Below are positions 8,694-18,341 of a DNA stretch of 64,000 nt, in pieces. The number at the start of each line of letters is the position of its first letter. The first letter of the stretch is position 1. Made by a program: the position numbers and the translations under genes. The notes beneath the pieces were generated by a model. It was given only the letters and a program-made list of their open reading frames with translations, was not told the origin of the DNA and searched no databases. The DNA is from Streptomyces sp. NBC_00273 (lineage in GTDB: Bacteria; Actinomycetota; Actinomycetes; Streptomycetales; Streptomycetaceae): contig NZ_CP108067.1 in assembly GCF_036178145.1 (NCBI RefSeq), positions 2,852,001-2,916,000 of the forward strand, read 5' to 3'.

Positions 8694-9439
8694 CCGTGTA
8701 CTTCATCGGTGCGGGCCCCGGCGCCGCCGACCTGATCACGGTGCGCGGTGCCCGGACCCTGGCCGCCGCCCCCGTCTGCCTGTACGCGGGCAGCCTCGTG
8801 CCGCGCGAGCTGCTGGCCGAGTGCCCGGCGGACGCCCACCTGGTGGACACCTCGCAGCTCAACCTGGACGAGATCATCGCCGAGTGCGTACGGGCCCACG
8901 CAGCGGGCCAGGACGTGGCGCGGTTGCACTCCGGCGACCCGTCGATCTTCAGCGCGGTGGCGGAGCAGATGCGGCGGCTCGACGCGGCCGGCATCCCCTA
9001 CGAGGTCGTCCCGGGTGTCCCGGCCTTCGCCGCGGCGGCCGCCGCCCTCAAGCGGGAGCTGACCGTCCCCACCGTCGGGCAGACGGTGATCCTGACCCGG
9101 ATCGCCCAGCAGGCCACCCCCATGCCGCCCGGCGAGGACCTGGCCACGCTGGGCGCGAGCGGCGCGCTGCTGGTGCTGCACCTGGCCACCCGCTACGTGG
9201 ACCGGGTCGTCGACGAGCTGCTGCCGCACTACGGCGCCGAGTGCCCGGTGGCGGTCGTGGCGATGGCCAGCCGCCCCGACGAGCTGATCCTGCGCGGCAC
9301 CCTGGCCGACATCGCCCCTCAGGTGAAGGAGCACGGCCTGGTGCGCACCGCCGTCATCGTGGTGGGCCGCACCCTCGGCGCGGAGCAGTTCCGCGACAGC
9401 CACCTGTACTCGGCCGATCGCGACCGGCATGTCTGCTGA
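8690..9439 (+). CDS. cobM: Precorrin-4 C11-methyltransferase
   Basis: 249 residues from ATG 8690 (MTVYFIGAGPGAADLITVRG), the start that gives a 4-base overlap with cobL and follows a GGAAGAGGA ribosome site. Longer in-frame starts lie inside cobL. Tetrapyrrole methylase fold: the N-terminal GAGPG loop, LHSGDPSIF, and EVVPGVPAFAAAAA are the SAM and substrate loops typical of CobM/CbiF. It methylates C11 of precorrin-4 to precorrin-5 in aerobic B12 synthesis. Its stop overlaps the cobK start, so the three genes are translationally coupled. Confidence 0.94.
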   Translation: MTVYFIGAGPGAADLITVRGARTLAAAPVCLYAGSLVPRELLAECPADAHLVDTSQLNLDEIIAECVRAHAAGQDVARLHSGDPSIFSAVAEQMRRLDAAGIPYEVVPGVPAFAAAAAALKRELTVPTVGQTVILTRIAQQATPMPPGEDLATLGASGALLVLHLATRYVDRVVDELLPHYGAECPVAVVAMASRPDELILRGTLADIAPQVKEHGLVRTAVIVVGRTLGAEQFRDSHLYSADRDRHVC

Positions 9440-10202
9440 ACCGGCCCCCCTCCCCCCGCACCACGTCCTGATCCTCGGCGGCACGACCGAGGCCCGCCGC
9501 CTCGCGGAGGCGCTGGCACCCGACCCCTCGTGCCGGGTGACCACCTCGCTCGCGGGGCGGGTCGCCTCGCCCGTGCTCCCACCGGGCGAGACCCGGATCG
9601 GCGGCTTCGGCGGCATCGCGGGCCTCGCCGCCTGGATCGTCACCCACGACGTCACCCGCGTCATCGACGCCACCCATCCCTTCGCGGAGCGGATGAGTTT
9701 CCACGCGGCCGAGGCCCAGGCGCTCACGGGGGTGCCCGTGCTGGCACTGCGGCGCCCCGGCTGGACCGCGCGGCCGGGCGACGACTGGACCTTCGTGGAC
9801 GACCTCGGCGAGGCGGCCGACCGGCTGCCCGGCGCCGGCTCCCGCGCGTTCTTGACCACCGGCCGGATGGGTCTGCACGCCTTCGCGCACCTCACCGACA
9901 CCTGGTTCCTGGTGCGTTCGGTGGACCCTCCGGCGGCGCCGGTGCCGCCGCACCTGGCAGTCCTGCTCGCCCGGGGCCCGTTCACCCTGGACGACGAGCG
10001 GGAGGTGATCGCCCGGCACCGGATCGACGTCCTGGTGACGAAGGACAGCGGCGGCTCGGCCACCGCCCCCAAGCTCACCGCGGCCCGCGAGGCCGGCATC
10101 CCGGTCCTCATGGTGCGCCGCCCGGCGGTTCCGCAGGGCGTACCGGAGACGGACTCGGTGGAGACCGCCCTGAACTGGCTGGACAGCGGGCTGATCGGGT
10201 AG
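9429..10202 (+). CDS. cobK: Precorrin-6A reductase
   Basis: 257 residues from ATG 9429, overlapping cobM by 11 bases. Features of CobK/CbiJ: the N-terminal HVLILGGTTEARRLAEAL nucleotide-binding strand-loop, VIDATHPFAERMS, TTGRMGL, and VLVTKDSGGSATAPKL near the C-terminus. It reduces precorrin-6A to precorrin-6B with NADPH. It is the last gene of the plus-strand cob operon and is followed directly by a strong hairpin. Confidence 0.93.
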   Translation: MSAEPAPLPPHHVLILGGTTEARRLAEALAPDPSCRVTTSLAGRVASPVLPPGETRIGGFGGIAGLAAWIVTHDVTRVIDATHPFAERMSFHAAEAQALTGVPVLALRRPGWTARPGDDWTFVDDLGEAADRLPGAGSRAFLTTGRMGLHAFAHLTDTWFLVRSVDPPAAPVPPHLAVLLARGPFTLDDEREVIARHRIDVLVTKDSGGSATAPKLTAAREAGIPVLMVRRPAVPQGVPETDSVETALNWLDSGLIG

Positions 10203-10208
10203 GACGCG

Positions 10209-10260
10209 AAGGGCCCGGCGGCCGGGGCGGCGGATCGTCCGCCCCGGATGCCGGGCCCTT
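10209..10260. terminator. Strong hairpin between convergent cob operons
   Basis: The arms AAGGGCCCGGC and GCCGGGCCCTT are near-perfect inverted repeats with a further GGGGCGG/CCGCCCC stem inside. The structure lies between cobK (+) and cobIJ (-) and ends in T residues on both strands, so it probably terminates both operons. Confidence 0.85.
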
Positions 10261-10331
10261 GCGTTCACCTCACTGCGCCGCGGTGCCGGTGCGGGACACC
10301 GTCACCGGCACGGAGACGAAGACGGTCACGG

Positions 10332-11828
10332 TCACGGGTAGCGGCGCGGCGTCCACGTGATCCTCGAACCGTCGGCCCGCTCGGTGACCTGCGTCTGCGA
10401 GGAACCGATCAGCAGGATCGTGCGCATGTCGACCTCGGACGGCTCCAGTTCGGCGAGCGTGACGATCCGTACCGACTGCTCGGGGCCGCCCACGTCGCGC
10501 GCGACGACCACCGGGGTCTCGGGCGAGCGCAGCTCCAGCAGCAGCTCGCGGGCCTGGGCCACCTGCCAGGTCCGGCTGCGCGAGCCGGGGTTGTAGAGGG
10601 CGAGCACCAGGTCGGCCGCGGCGGCCGCGCGCAGCCGCTCCGCGATGACCTCCCAGGGCTTGAGCCGGTCCGAGAGCGAGATGGTGGCGTAGTCGTGGCC
10701 GAGCGGGGCGCCGGCCGCGGCGGCCGCCGCGTTGGCCGCGGTCACCCCCGGCAGGACCCGTACCGGCACGTCCTTGTACTCCGCCTGCCCGGCCACCTCC
10801 AGGACCGCCGTGGCCATGGCGAAGACACCGGGGTCGCCGCCGGAGACCACGGCCACCCGCTGGCCGCGCCGGGCGAGGTCGAGGGCGAACTCGGCGCGCT
10901 CCGACTCCACCTTGTTGTCGGAGCCGTGCCGGACCTGGCCCGGCTTGACGGGCACCCGGTCCAGGTAGGTGGTGTAGCCGACCAGGACCTCGGCGTCGGC
11001 CAGCGCGCGCCGCGTCTGCGGGGTGAGCCACAGCGGGCCGGCCGGGCCGGTGCCCACGACGACGACCTCGCCGGGGCCGGACGGCACGCTGCCCGGGTTG
11101 CCGATGCGGCTGGGGACCACGGCGACGGCGAAGTACGGCACGCTGTCGGCGTCGGTGTCGGCCAGGAGGCCGGTGCGCTCGCCCGCCATGGTGGCGCGCT
11201 CGACGTAGCGGGCCTCGGCGAGCCGACCGCTGTTCTCCATCGCGCCGCGCACGGCCGGGAAGGTCCGGCCGAGCTTCATCACGACCGCCGAGTCGGTGGC
11301 GGCGAGGCGGGCGGTGAGCTCTTCCTCGGGCAGGGTGCCGGGGAGGATGGTCAGCACCTCCTCGCCCTCCACGAGCGGGGTGCCGAGCCGGGCGGCGGCG
11401 GCGCTCACCGAGGTGACGCCGGGGATGACCTCGGTCTCGTAGCGGTCCGCGAGCCGCTTGTGCATGTGCATGTACGAGCTGTAGAAGAGCGGGTCGCCCT
11501 CCGCGAGGACGGCGACGGTCCGGCCGGCGTCCAGGTGCGCGGCCAGGCGGGCCGCGGCGGCCTCGTAGAACTCCTCCATCGCGCCCTGGTAGCCGCCGGG
11601 GTGGTCGGTGGTCTCGGTGGTGACCGGGTAGACCAGCGGTTCTTCCACGTGGTCGGCGCGCAGGTGCTTCGCCGCGATCGAGCGGGCGATGGAACGGCCG
11701 TGGCGGGCGCTGTGGTAGGCCACGACATCCGCCTCGGCGATCACCTCGACGGCGCGCAGGGTCATCAGCGACGGGTCGCCGGGGCCGAGCCCGACCCCGT
11801 ACAGCCGGCCCTTGGCGATGTCGCTCAT
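10332..11828 (-). CDS. cobIJ: Bifunctional precorrin-2 C20- / precorrin-3B C17-methyltransferase (CobI-CobJ fusion)
   Basis: 498 residues from ATG 11828, overlapping the cobH stop (ATGA). Two tetrapyrrole methylase domains lie in tandem. Residues about 1-245 are CobI-like ([37 protein letters not shown]). Residues about 255-498 are CobJ-like ([42 protein letters not shown]). The fused enzyme makes precorrin-3A from precorrin-2 and later contracts the ring by C17 methylation. This fusion is common in Streptomyces. It is the last gene of cobG-cobH-cobIJ. Confidence 0.94.
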   Translation of the reverse strand: MSDIAKGRLYGVGLGPGDPSLMTLRAVEVIAEADVVAYHSARHGRSIARSIAAKHLRADHVEEPLVYPVTTETTDHPGGYQGAMEEFYEAAAARLAAHLDAGRTVAVLAEGDPLFYSSYMHMHKRLADRYETEVIPGVTSVSAAAARLGTPLVEGEEVLTILPGTLPEEELTARLAATDSAVVMKLGRTFPAVRGAMENSGRLAEARYVERATMAGERTGLLADTDADSVPYFAVAVVPSRIGNPGSVPSGPGEVVVVGTGPAGPLWLTPQTRRALADAEVLVGYTTYLDRVPVKPGQVRHGSDNKVESERAEFALDLARRGQRVAVVSGGDPGVFAMATAVLEVAGQAEYKDVPVRVLPGVTAANAAAAAAGAPLGHDYATISLSDRLKPWEVIAERLRAAAAADLVLALYNPGSRSRTWQVAQARELLLELRSPETPVVVARDVGGPEQSVRIVTLAELEPSEVDMRTILLIGSSQTQVTERADGSRITWTPRRYP

Positions 11829-12472
11829 TCGGCCACGCTCGCAATGGCGTTGACGGCGGCCGCGGCCATCGCGCTGCCGCCGCGCCGGCCGCGCACGATC
11901 AGGTGGTCGAGACCCGAGGGGTGGGCGGCGAGGGCGTCCTTGGACTCGGCGGCGCCGATGAAGCCGACGGGGACGCCGATGACGGCGGCCGGGCGCGGGG
12001 CACCCTCCTCGATCATCTCCAGCAGCCGGAACAGCGCGGTCGGCGCATTGCCGACGGCGATGACCGAGCCCTCCAGGAGGCCGCGGTCGCGCCAGACCTC
12101 CAGGGCGGCGGCGCTGCGCGTGGTGCCCATCTTCGCGGCGAGCTCCGGTACGGCCGGGTCGGAGAGCGTGCAGATCACGTCGTTGTCGGCGGGCAGCCGC
12201 TTGCGGGTGACACCGCTGGCGACCATCTGTACGTCGCACAGGATCGGCGCGCCCGCCTCCAGCGCCGCGCGGGCGCGCAGCACGACCTCGGGGGTGTACC
12301 CGAGGTCCTGCGGGAGGTCGGTCATTCCGCAGGCGTGGATCATGCGCACCGCGACCTGGGCGACCGTGTCGGGCAGCCCGGAGAGGTCCGCCTCGGCGCG
12401 GATCGTGGCAAAGGACTGGCGGTAGATGGCCGCGCCGTCCTTCTCGTACTCAAACACGGTGTACTCGCTCAT
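11825..12472 (-). CDS. cobH: Precorrin-8X methylmutase
   Basis: 215 residues from ATG 12472, overlapping the cobG stop (ATGA). CobH/CbiC hallmarks: [15 protein letters not shown] carries the active-site His, followed by [17 protein letters not shown], and [15 protein letters not shown] and [16 protein letters not shown] near the C-terminus. It moves the methyl from C11 to C12, converting precorrin-8X to hydrogenobyrinic acid. It is translationally coupled to both neighbours. Confidence 0.95.
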   Translation of the reverse strand: MSEYTVFEYEKDGAAIYRQSFATIRAEADLSGLPDTVAQVAVRMIHACGMTDLPQDLGYTPEVVLRARAALEAGAPILCDVQMVASGVTRKRLPADNDVICTLSDPAVPELAAKMGTTRSAAALEVWRDRGLLEGSVIAVGNAPTALFRLLEMIEEGAPRPAAVIGVPVGFIGAAESKDALAAHPSGLDHLIVRGRRGGSAMAAAAVNAIASVAE

Positions 12473-13773
12473 TTCTTCACTACGTCGGGGTCGGTGCGGG
12501 CGTCCGCGAGTGCCGCGGCAAGTTCGGAGGGCCGTACGTCGTCGCGTACGGGGCGGCCGGGCGCGGCGAGCCGGTATCCGGAGCCGGTGGCGACCAGGTC
12601 CACCCAGGCGGTGCCGCGCGGGTGCCCGCAGCGGCGCTCGCAGCCGGACCAGTGCACGGGCAGCGGACCGCGCGCGCGGTCGGCGACGGCCCGCGCGTCG
12701 GCGCGTACGTCCGCGCGGGACTTCGCACAACCGGGCCGCCCGGTACAGGCGGTGACGGACTCCCAGGGACCGTCGGGGGTGATGACCAGCCCGGCCCGTT
12801 CGATGCGGTCGGCGCCGTCGGTGCCCGCCCCGGGCAGGACGACGCTGCGCCACGGGGTGACGCGCAGCTCGCCGCTCCCCTCCTCCGCGACCTGCACCAG
12901 GACCCGCCACTGCACGGTGTCGATCCGGCCGAGCGGGGGCAGTACGCACAGGGCGGCGCCGTCGTGCCCGCCCGCGCCGGACGGCCGGGGCGGCGCCGCG
13001 TACGGCCAGTCCACGGCGCCGACGGGTGTCGCGGCGATCCCGGCGGCATCCAGCCGCTGAATGAACTCGGTGGTCCTCAGGGCGTGTTCGGCGGGCAGTT
13101 CGGAGACCCGCCAGGCCTGGGTGCCCGCTTCGGCGGCGGCGTCGAGGAAGTACCGGGCGGCCGTCAGCGCCGCCCCGGGGGCGTCCTGCCCGGCGAGCTC
13201 CACGGCGTCGGCGGCCCGGCCGAGCCGGACCAGCGCGCGGTCGTCGGGGCGGCCGAGGACGGTCACGTCGGGGCCGAGCGCGGCCACGTCGCCGCGCCCG
13301 TCGTCGAAGGCGAACAGGAACCGTCCGGACAGCGCGGCCGCCCAGGGGCTCGCGCACAGCAGCCGGTCGAACTGCAGGGCCCGGGCCAGCGCGTCGGGCC
13401 GGTCCGGGCCGTCCAGGCCGGACCGGGGCGTCGCCACGATGTTCCGTACCCGCTCGTGGCTCGGCGCGGGGAGCAGCCCGGCCCCGTCCAGCAGCTCTGC
13501 GAGCCCGCCGCCGCACCCGTCGGCCAGTCCGCGCAGCTGCACGTTGCCGCGCGAGGTCAGCTCCAGGTGCCCGTCCCCGAACCGGTCGGCGGCGAGCGCC
13601 AGCGCCGCGGCCTGCGGCACGGTGAGCAGCCCGCCCGGTACCCGGACCCGCGCGAGGAACCCGTCGTCCGCCGCGTGCAGCCGCAGCGCGCCGGGGCAGG
13701 CGTCACCGCGCTCCCGTATGACGGGTTCGTCCCGCGATGCGGCTGAAGGGGGCTGGGGCATGGCCGCGAGCAT
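12469..13773 (-). CDS. cobG: Precorrin-3B synthase, siroheme/4Fe-4S reductase-like
   Basis: About 434 residues from ATG 13773; an in-frame ATG at 13761 is an alternative. The frame runs further upstream but into repeat-rich noncoding DNA. Nitrite/sulfite reductase ferredoxin-like half domain near 50-110 ([14 protein letters not shown]). The 4Fe-4S cysteines are in [16 protein letters not shown] and [12 protein letters not shown]. It is an O2-dependent enzyme forming precorrin-3B, so the pathway here is the aerobic one. It is the first gene of the minus-strand cob operon. No riboswitch is seen on this strand upstream. Confidence 0.92.
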   Translation of the reverse strand: MLAAMPQPPSAASRDEPVIRERGDACPGALRLHAADDGFLARVRVPGGLLTVPQAAALALAADRFGDGHLELTSRGNVQLRGLADGCGGGLAELLDGAGLLPAPSHERVRNIVATPRSGLDGPDRPDALARALQFDRLLCASPWAAALSGRFLFAFDDGRGDVAALGPDVTVLGRPDDRALVRLGRAADAVELAGQDAPGAALTAARYFLDAAAEAGTQAWRVSELPAEHALRTTEFIQRLDAAGIAATPVGAVDWPYAAPPRPSGAGGHDGAALCVLPPLGRIDTVQWRVLVQVAEEGSGELRVTPWRSVVLPGAGTDGADRIERAGLVITPDGPWESVTACTGRPGCAKSRADVRADARAVADRARGPLPVHWSGCERRCGHPRGTAWVDLVATGSGYRLAAPGRPVRDDVRPSELAAALADARTDPDVVKK

Positions 13774-13892
13774 ACCCACGATTGGGTCCCCCCGACCTGT
13801 GTCCGTCACCACCCCCACCAGCCACGTTCGCCCCCACCACCGCCCGGACCACCCTTTCGGCCCCACCCGCCCCATCCGGCCCCGCCCGCCCC

Positions 13893-14000
13893 ATCCAGCC
13901 CCGCCGGCGTTTGAGGCGCGGGGCCCGGGGCGGCACCCCGCACATCCGGCGCCGCCCGCCCTATCCAGCCCCGCCGGCGTTTGAGGCGCGGGGCCCGGGG
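13893..14000. repeat. Two copies of a Streptomyces intergenic repeat
   Basis: A 38-base unit (13893-13930 and 13963-14000), identical in both copies, is spaced 70 bases start to start. It contains the core GCCGGCGTTTGAGGCGCGGG flanked by CCAGCCCC and GCCCGGGG. This element recurs in intergenic regions of many Streptomyces genomes. It can fold weakly (CCCCGCC...GGCGCGGGG). It lies between cobG and the cobN riboswitch, where no gene is visible. Confidence 0.85.
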
Positions 14001-14104
14001 CAGAGCCCCGGCAACGGCGCCGCAGCCGGACCGCACACCCGCCACGACACCCCGCACACCGCCTGGCACGCCACCCGCCCGCCCCGGCCGCACCCACCCG
14101 CCCC

Positions 14105-14290
14105 TAAGATGACCTTCCGGCGGACCACACGGCCCGCCGTCGCCGAGGACGGCGACATGGGAGGAAGCCCGGTGCGATTCCGGCGCGGTCCCGCCACTGT
14201 GAACCCCGCGGAGCCATCCGGCGACCGGGGTGAGTCAGGAACTCCCGCTGTCCTCACACTGCCCGGGGCGCGGAAACCCCGAGGAAGGCC
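14105..14290 (+). promoter_or_regulatory. Cobalamin (B12) riboswitch leader of cobN
   Basis: A TAAGAT -10-like hexamer at 14105-14110 begins the leader. The conserved B12-box region GGAAGCCCGGTGCGATTCCG and GCGGTCCCGCCACTGTGA lies near 14162-14202, and a further conserved segment GAGTCAGGAACTC near 14231. A GGGGCGCGGAAACCCC hairpin sits just before the GAGGAAGG ribosome site. Adenosylcobalamin binding is expected to hide the ribosome site or terminate transcription, repressing cobN. Confidence 0.93.
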
Positions 14291-14299
14291 TGCCGCCGC

Positions 14300-17200
14300 A
14301 TGATCCTGCTGCTGTCGACGTCCGACACCGATCTGCTCAGCGCCCGCGCAGCGAACACGGCGGACGGCCCCGTCCCGTACCGGTTCGCCAACCCCTCCCG
14401 TCTCCCCCTCGACGACCTCCCGGGCCTCCTCGACGGGGTCGACCTGGTCGTCGTACGCCTCCTCGGCGGCCTCCGCGCCTGGCAGGACGGCCTCGACCTG
14501 CTCCTCGCCCCCGACCAGACCCGCCCGGTCGTGGTCCTGACCGGCGAACAGGCTCCGGACGCCCAGCTCATGGAGGCCTCCTCGGTCCCCATCGGCATCG
14601 CGGCCGAGGCGCACGGCTACCTCGCGCACGGCGGCCCGGCCAACCTGGAGCAGCTGGCCCGCTTCCTCTCCGACACCGTGCTGCTGACCGGCCACGGCTT
14701 CGAGCCGCCGGCCGCCGCCCCCACCTGGGGCCCGCTGGAGCGCACGCCCGGGACCACCACGGGCCCGCGGATCGCCGTGCTGTACTACCGCGCCCACCAG
14801 ATGAGCGGGAACACCTCCTTCGTGCACGCGCTGTGCGACGCGATCGAGGCCCACGACGCCCAGGCGCTGCCCCTGTACGTGTCCTCCCTGCGCACCCCCG
14901 AGCCGGAGCTGATCGCCGCGCTGGAGTCGGCCGACGCGGTCGTCACCACCGTCCTCGCGGCCGGCGGCACCAAGCCCGCCACCGCCTCCGCGGGCGGCGA
15001 CGACGAGTCCTGGGACGCGGGCGCGCTCGCCGGCCTCGGCGTGCCGATCCTGCAGGCCCTGTGCCTGACCGGCTCGCGCTCCGCCTGGGAGGAGAACGAC
15101 GAGGGCCTGTCCCCGCTGGACTCCGCCACTCAGGTCGCCGTGCCCGAGTTCGACGGCCGTCTGATCACCGTCCCGTTCTCGTTCAAGGAGCTCGACGACG
15201 ACGGCCTGCCCGCCTACGTGGCCGACCCCGAGCGGGCCGCCCGGGTCGCGGGGATCGCCGTGCGCCACGCCCGGCTGCGGCACATCGAGCGCCGCGACAA
15301 GAAGGTCGCGCTGGTCCTCTCCGCGTACCCGACCAAGCACTCCCGCATCGGCAACGCGGTCGGCCTGGACACCCCGGCCAGCGCCGTGGAGCTGCTGCGC
15401 ACCCTCATCGCCGGCGGCTACGACTTCGGGCCGACCGAGGACGTCCCGGGCCTGGTCTCGGGCGACGGCGACGAGCTGATCCGCGCCCTGATCGAGGCCG
15501 GCGGCCACGACCAGGACTGGCTGACCGAGGAGCAGCTGGCCCGCAACCCGGTCCGCATCCCGGCCGCCGACTACAAGCGCTGGTTCGCCGAGCTCCCGGC
15601 CGAGCTGCGCGACAGCGTCACCGAGCACTGGGGCGAGGCCCCGGGCAACATGTTCGTGGACCGCTCCGCGAACCCGGAGGGTGACATCGTGCTCGCGGCG
15701 CTGCGCCGCGGGAACCTCCTCATCCTGATCCAGCCGCCGCGCGGCTTCGGCGAGAACCCGATCGCGATCTACCACGACCCGGACCTGCCGCCGTCGCACC
15801 ACTACCTGGCCGCGTACCGGTGGATCCAGGCGCGCACCGAGGACGGCGGCTTCGGCGCCGACGCGATGATCCACCTGGGCAAGCACGGCAACCTCGAATG
15901 GCTCCCGGGCAAGAACGCCGGCCTGTCCGCCGCGTGCGCGCCCGACGCCGCCCTCGGCGACCTGCCCCTCATCTACCCGTTCCTGGTCAACGACCCGGGC
16001 GAGGGCACCCAGGCCAAGCGCCGCGTGCACGCCACCCTGGTCGACCACCTGGTGCCGCCGATGGCGCGCGCGGAGTCGTACGGCGACATCGCGCGCCTGG
16101 AGCAGCACCTGGACGAGTACGCCCAGATCTCCGCGATGGACCCGGCGAAGCTGCCGGCCATCCGGGCCCAGATCTGGACGCTGATCCAGGCCGCGAAGCT
16201 CCACCACGACCTGGGTCTCGAGGAGCGTCCGGACGACGACGGCTTCGACGACTTCCTGCTGCACGTCGACGGCTGGCTGTGCGAGGTCAAGGACGCCCAG
16301 ATCCGCGACGGTCTGCACGTCCTGGGCGGCGCGCCGACCGGTGAGGCCCGGGTCAACCTGGTCCTGGCGATCCTGCGCGCCCGGCAGATCTGGGGCGGTA
16401 CGACGGCCCTTCCGGGTCTGCGCGAGGCGCTCGGCCTGGACGAGTCCAAGGCCACCCGTACCTCGGCGGACGCCGTGGAGGAGCAGGCGCGCGCCCTGGT
16501 CCAGGCGATGGAGGACGCGAACTGGGACCCCGCGGCGGTCTCCGCGGTCGCGGCCGACCACTCCGCGGACGTGACGGCGGTGCTGACCTTCGCGGCGAAC
16601 GAGGTGGTCCCGCGCCTGGCGGGCACCACGGACGAGATCGCCCACGTGGTCGCGGCCCTGGACGGCCGCTTCGTCCCGGCGGGCCCCTCGGGCTCGCCGC
16701 TGCGCGGCCTGGTGAACGTGCTGCCGACCGGCCGCAACTTCTACTCGGTCGACCCCAAGGCCGTCCCCTCCCGCCTGGCGTGGGAGACGGGGCAGGCCCT
16801 GGCCGAGTCCCTCCTCAACCGGTACCGCACCGACAACGGCGAATGGCCGGCCTCGGTCGGTCTGTCCCTGTGGGGCACGAGCGCGATGCGCACCTCCGGC
16901 GACGACGTCGCCGAGGCCCTCTCGCTGCTGGGCGTCCGCCCGGTCTGGGACGAGGCCTCGCGCCGCGTCACCGGCCTGGAGCCGATCCCGCTCGACGAGC
17001 TGGGCCGCCCGCGCATCGACGTGACGCTGCGCATCTCGGGCTTCTTCCGGGACGCGTTCCCGCACGTCATCGGCCTGCTGGACGACGCGGTGCGGCTCGC
17101 GGCGTCCCTCGACGAGCCCGCGGAACAGAACTTCATCCGGGCCCACGCCCAGGCTGACCTGGCCGAGCACGGCGACGAGCGCCGCGCGACGACCCGTATC

Positions 17201-17917
17201 TTCGGCTCGCGCCCGGGCACGTACGGGGCCGGCATCCTCCAGCTGATCGACTCCCGCGACTGGCGTACGGACGCCGACCTCGCGGAGGTCTACACGGTGT
17301 GGGGCGGCTACGCGTACGGCCGGGGCCTGGAAGGCCGCCCCGCCCGGGACGAGATGGAGACGGCCTACAAGCGCATCACGGTCGCGGCGAAGAACACGGA
17401 CACCCGCGAGCACGACATCGCGGACTCGGACGACTACTTCCAGTACCACGGCGGCATGGTGGCCACGGTCCGCGCCCTGCGCGGCACCGCCCCCGAGGCC
17501 TACATCGGTGACTCCACCCGCCCGGAAACGGTCAAGACCCGCACCCTGGTCGAGGAGACCAGCCGCGTCTTCCGTGCCCGCGTCGTGAACCCCAAGTGGA
17601 TCGAGGCGATGCGCCGCCACGGCTACAAGGGCGCCTTCGAGCTCGCGGCGACGGTGGACTACCTCTTCGGCTACGACGCCACGACGGGCGTGGTCGCGGA
17701 CTGGATGTACGACAAGCTCACCGAGACGTACGTCCTGGACCCGACGAACCGCGCCTTCCTGGAGGAGGCCAACCCCTGGGCCCTGCACGGCATCGCGGAG
17801 CGCCTGCTGGAGGCCGAGTCGCGCGGCATGTGGGAGAAGCCGGACCCGCAGGTCCTGGAATCCCTGCGCCAGGTCTACCTGGACACGGAGGGCAACCTGG
17901 AGGGCGAGTCGGAGTAG
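14300..17917 (+). CDS. cobN: Cobaltochelatase subunit CobN
   Basis: 1205 residues from ATG 14300, 10 bases after GAGGAAGG. Large magnesium-chelatase-H-like subunit. Recognisable segments are the LSAYPTKHSRIGNAVGLDTP loop, IHLGKHGNLEWLPGKNAGLS, and the C-terminal VTLRISGFFRDAFPHVIGLLDDAV stretch, with YFQYHGGMVATVRAL near the end. It inserts Co2+ into hydrogenobyrinic acid a,c-diamide with the AAA partners CobS and CobT, or ChlI/ChlD-like proteins encoded elsewhere. It is the only visible riboswitch-controlled gene here and is followed by a terminator. Confidence 0.96.
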   Translation: MILLLSTSDTDLLSARAANTADGPVPYRFANPSRLPLDDLPGLLDGVDLVVVRLLGGLRAWQDGLDLLLAPDQTRPVVVLTGEQAPDAQLMEASSVPIGIAAEAHGYLAHGGPANLEQLARFLSDTVLLTGHGFEPPAAAPTWGPLERTPGTTTGPRIAVLYYRAHQMSGNTSFVHALCDAIEAHDAQALPLYVSSLRTPEPELIAALESADAVVTTVLAAGGTKPATASAGGDDESWDAGALAGLGVPILQALCLTGSRSAWEENDEGLSPLDSATQVAVPEFDGRLITVPFSFKELDDDGLPAYVADPERAARVAGIAVRHARLRHIERRDKKVALVLSAYPTKHSRIGNAVGLDTPASAVELLRTLIAGGYDFGPTEDVPGLVSGDGDELIRALIEAGGHDQDWLTEEQLARNPVRIPAADYKRWFAELPAELRDSVTEHWGEAPGNMFVDRSANPEGDIVLAALRRGNLLILIQPPRGFGENPIAIYHDPDLPPSHHYLAAYRWIQARTEDGGFGADAMIHLGKHGNLEWLPGKNAGLSAACAPDAALGDLPLIYPFLVNDPGEGTQAKRRVHATLVDHLVPPMARAESYGDIARLEQHLDEYAQISAMDPAKLPAIRAQIWTLIQAAKLHHDLGLEERPDDDGFDDFLLHVDGWLCEVKDAQIRDGLHVLGGAPTGEARVNLVLAILRARQIWGGTTALPGLREALGLDESKATRTSADAVEEQARALVQAMEDANWDPAAVSAVAADHSADVTAVLTFAANEVVPRLAGTTDEIAHVVAALDGRFVPAGPSGSPLRGLVNVLPTGRNFYSVDPKAVPSRLAWETGQALAESLLNRYRTDNGEWPASVGLSLWGTSAMRTSGDDVAEALSLLGVRPVWDEASRRVTGLEPIPLDELGRPRIDVTLRISGFFRDAFPHVIGLLDDAVRLAASLDEPAEQNFIRAHAQADLAEHGDERRATTRIFGSRPGTYGAGILQLIDSRDWRTDADLAEVYTVWGGYAYGRGLEGRPARDEMETAYKRITVAAKNTDTREHDIADSDDYFQYHGGMVATVRALRGTAPEAYIGDSTRPETVKTRTLVEETSRVFRARVVNPKWIEAMRRHGYKGAFELAATVDYLFGYDATTGVVADWMYDKLTETYVLDPTNRAFLEEANPWALHGIAERLLEAESRGMWEKPDPQVLESLRQVYLDTEGNLEGESE

Positions 17918-17943
17918 CCGTCCCCTGCGCGGAGGCCACAGAG

Positions 17944-17986
17944 GCCGTCCCCCTCACCCTGCCGACGGGTGAGGGGGACGGCTTTC
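17944..17986 (+). terminator. Rho-independent-like terminator of cobN
   Basis: GCCGTCCCCCTCACCC and GGGTGAGGGGGACGGC form a perfect 16-base stem around a short loop, followed by TTTCTT. It lies 27 bases after the cobN stop. Confidence 0.92.
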
Positions 17987-18028
17987 TTCATGCAGGCCCG
18001 CGCACCCCGAGCACGCGGACCTCGACCA

Positions 18029-18250
18029 CTACGCCTTGACGGTCTGGTTCAGCGCGACGAGGGCCTGGGCCCAACGGACGTACTTCAGCTGCCCGAAATC
18101 GGCGACGGTCTTGACCCCGAACGCCTGGTGCAGCAGCTTGCCGTCCTCGTCGCTGACGCCCTTGAGCGCGGCGACGGGAGCCGCGAGCACCTCGGCGAGC
18201 GGCTTGTCGGCCCACGCCTTGTCGAGCACCTTGTCCAGATCGATCGCCAT
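18029..18250 (-). CDS. Small helix-hairpin-helix-like protein
   Basis: 73 residues from ATG 18250 (MAIDLDKVLDKAWADKPL), preceded by an AAGGA ribosome site 5 bases upstream. No signal peptide or membrane segment. The pattern APVAALKGVSDEDGKLLHQAFGVKTVADFGQLKYVRWAQAL resembles helix-hairpin-helix units of DUF4332-like proteins (x-L-x-G-hydrophobic-S ... F-G-I-x-T-V-x-D), which usually help bind nucleic acid or other proteins. It lies between cobN and the Imm49-like gene. Function unknown; that it is a real gene is well supported by its ribosome site and amino-acid composition. Confidence 0.75.
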   Translation of the reverse strand: MAIDLDKVLDKAWADKPLAEVLAAPVAALKGVSDEDGKLLHQAFGVKTVADFGQLKYVRWAQALVALNQTVKA

Positions 18251-18341
18251 GAGTGTCCTTCCGCGAATATCGGCACCGTATACGCGGGCAAACCTAACCC
18301 AATCGGACAATCACCTCGCGCTGCGGCACGCCGACGGCATG

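Noticed and set aside
10248..12425. A 725-codon plus-strand frame opposite cobIJ and cobH
   Set aside because: Antisense artefact; the minus strand carries unambiguous methylase and methylmutase motifs.
13893..14000. CRISPR-like spaced repeat
   Set aside because: Only two copies, and the spacer is low-complexity intergenic DNA. The unit is the known Streptomyces intergenic repeat.
13961..17788. A 1275-codon open frame antisense to cobN
   Set aside because: It mirrors cobN codon positions in GC-rich DNA. Its translation is Gly/Arg/Val-rich without motifs, and CobN is unmistakable on the other strand.
18281..18303. Half iron-box (TTAGGTT on the minus strand) upstream of the small HHH gene
   Set aside because: Only one half-site matches; the second half is GC-rich, so no complete DmdR box.
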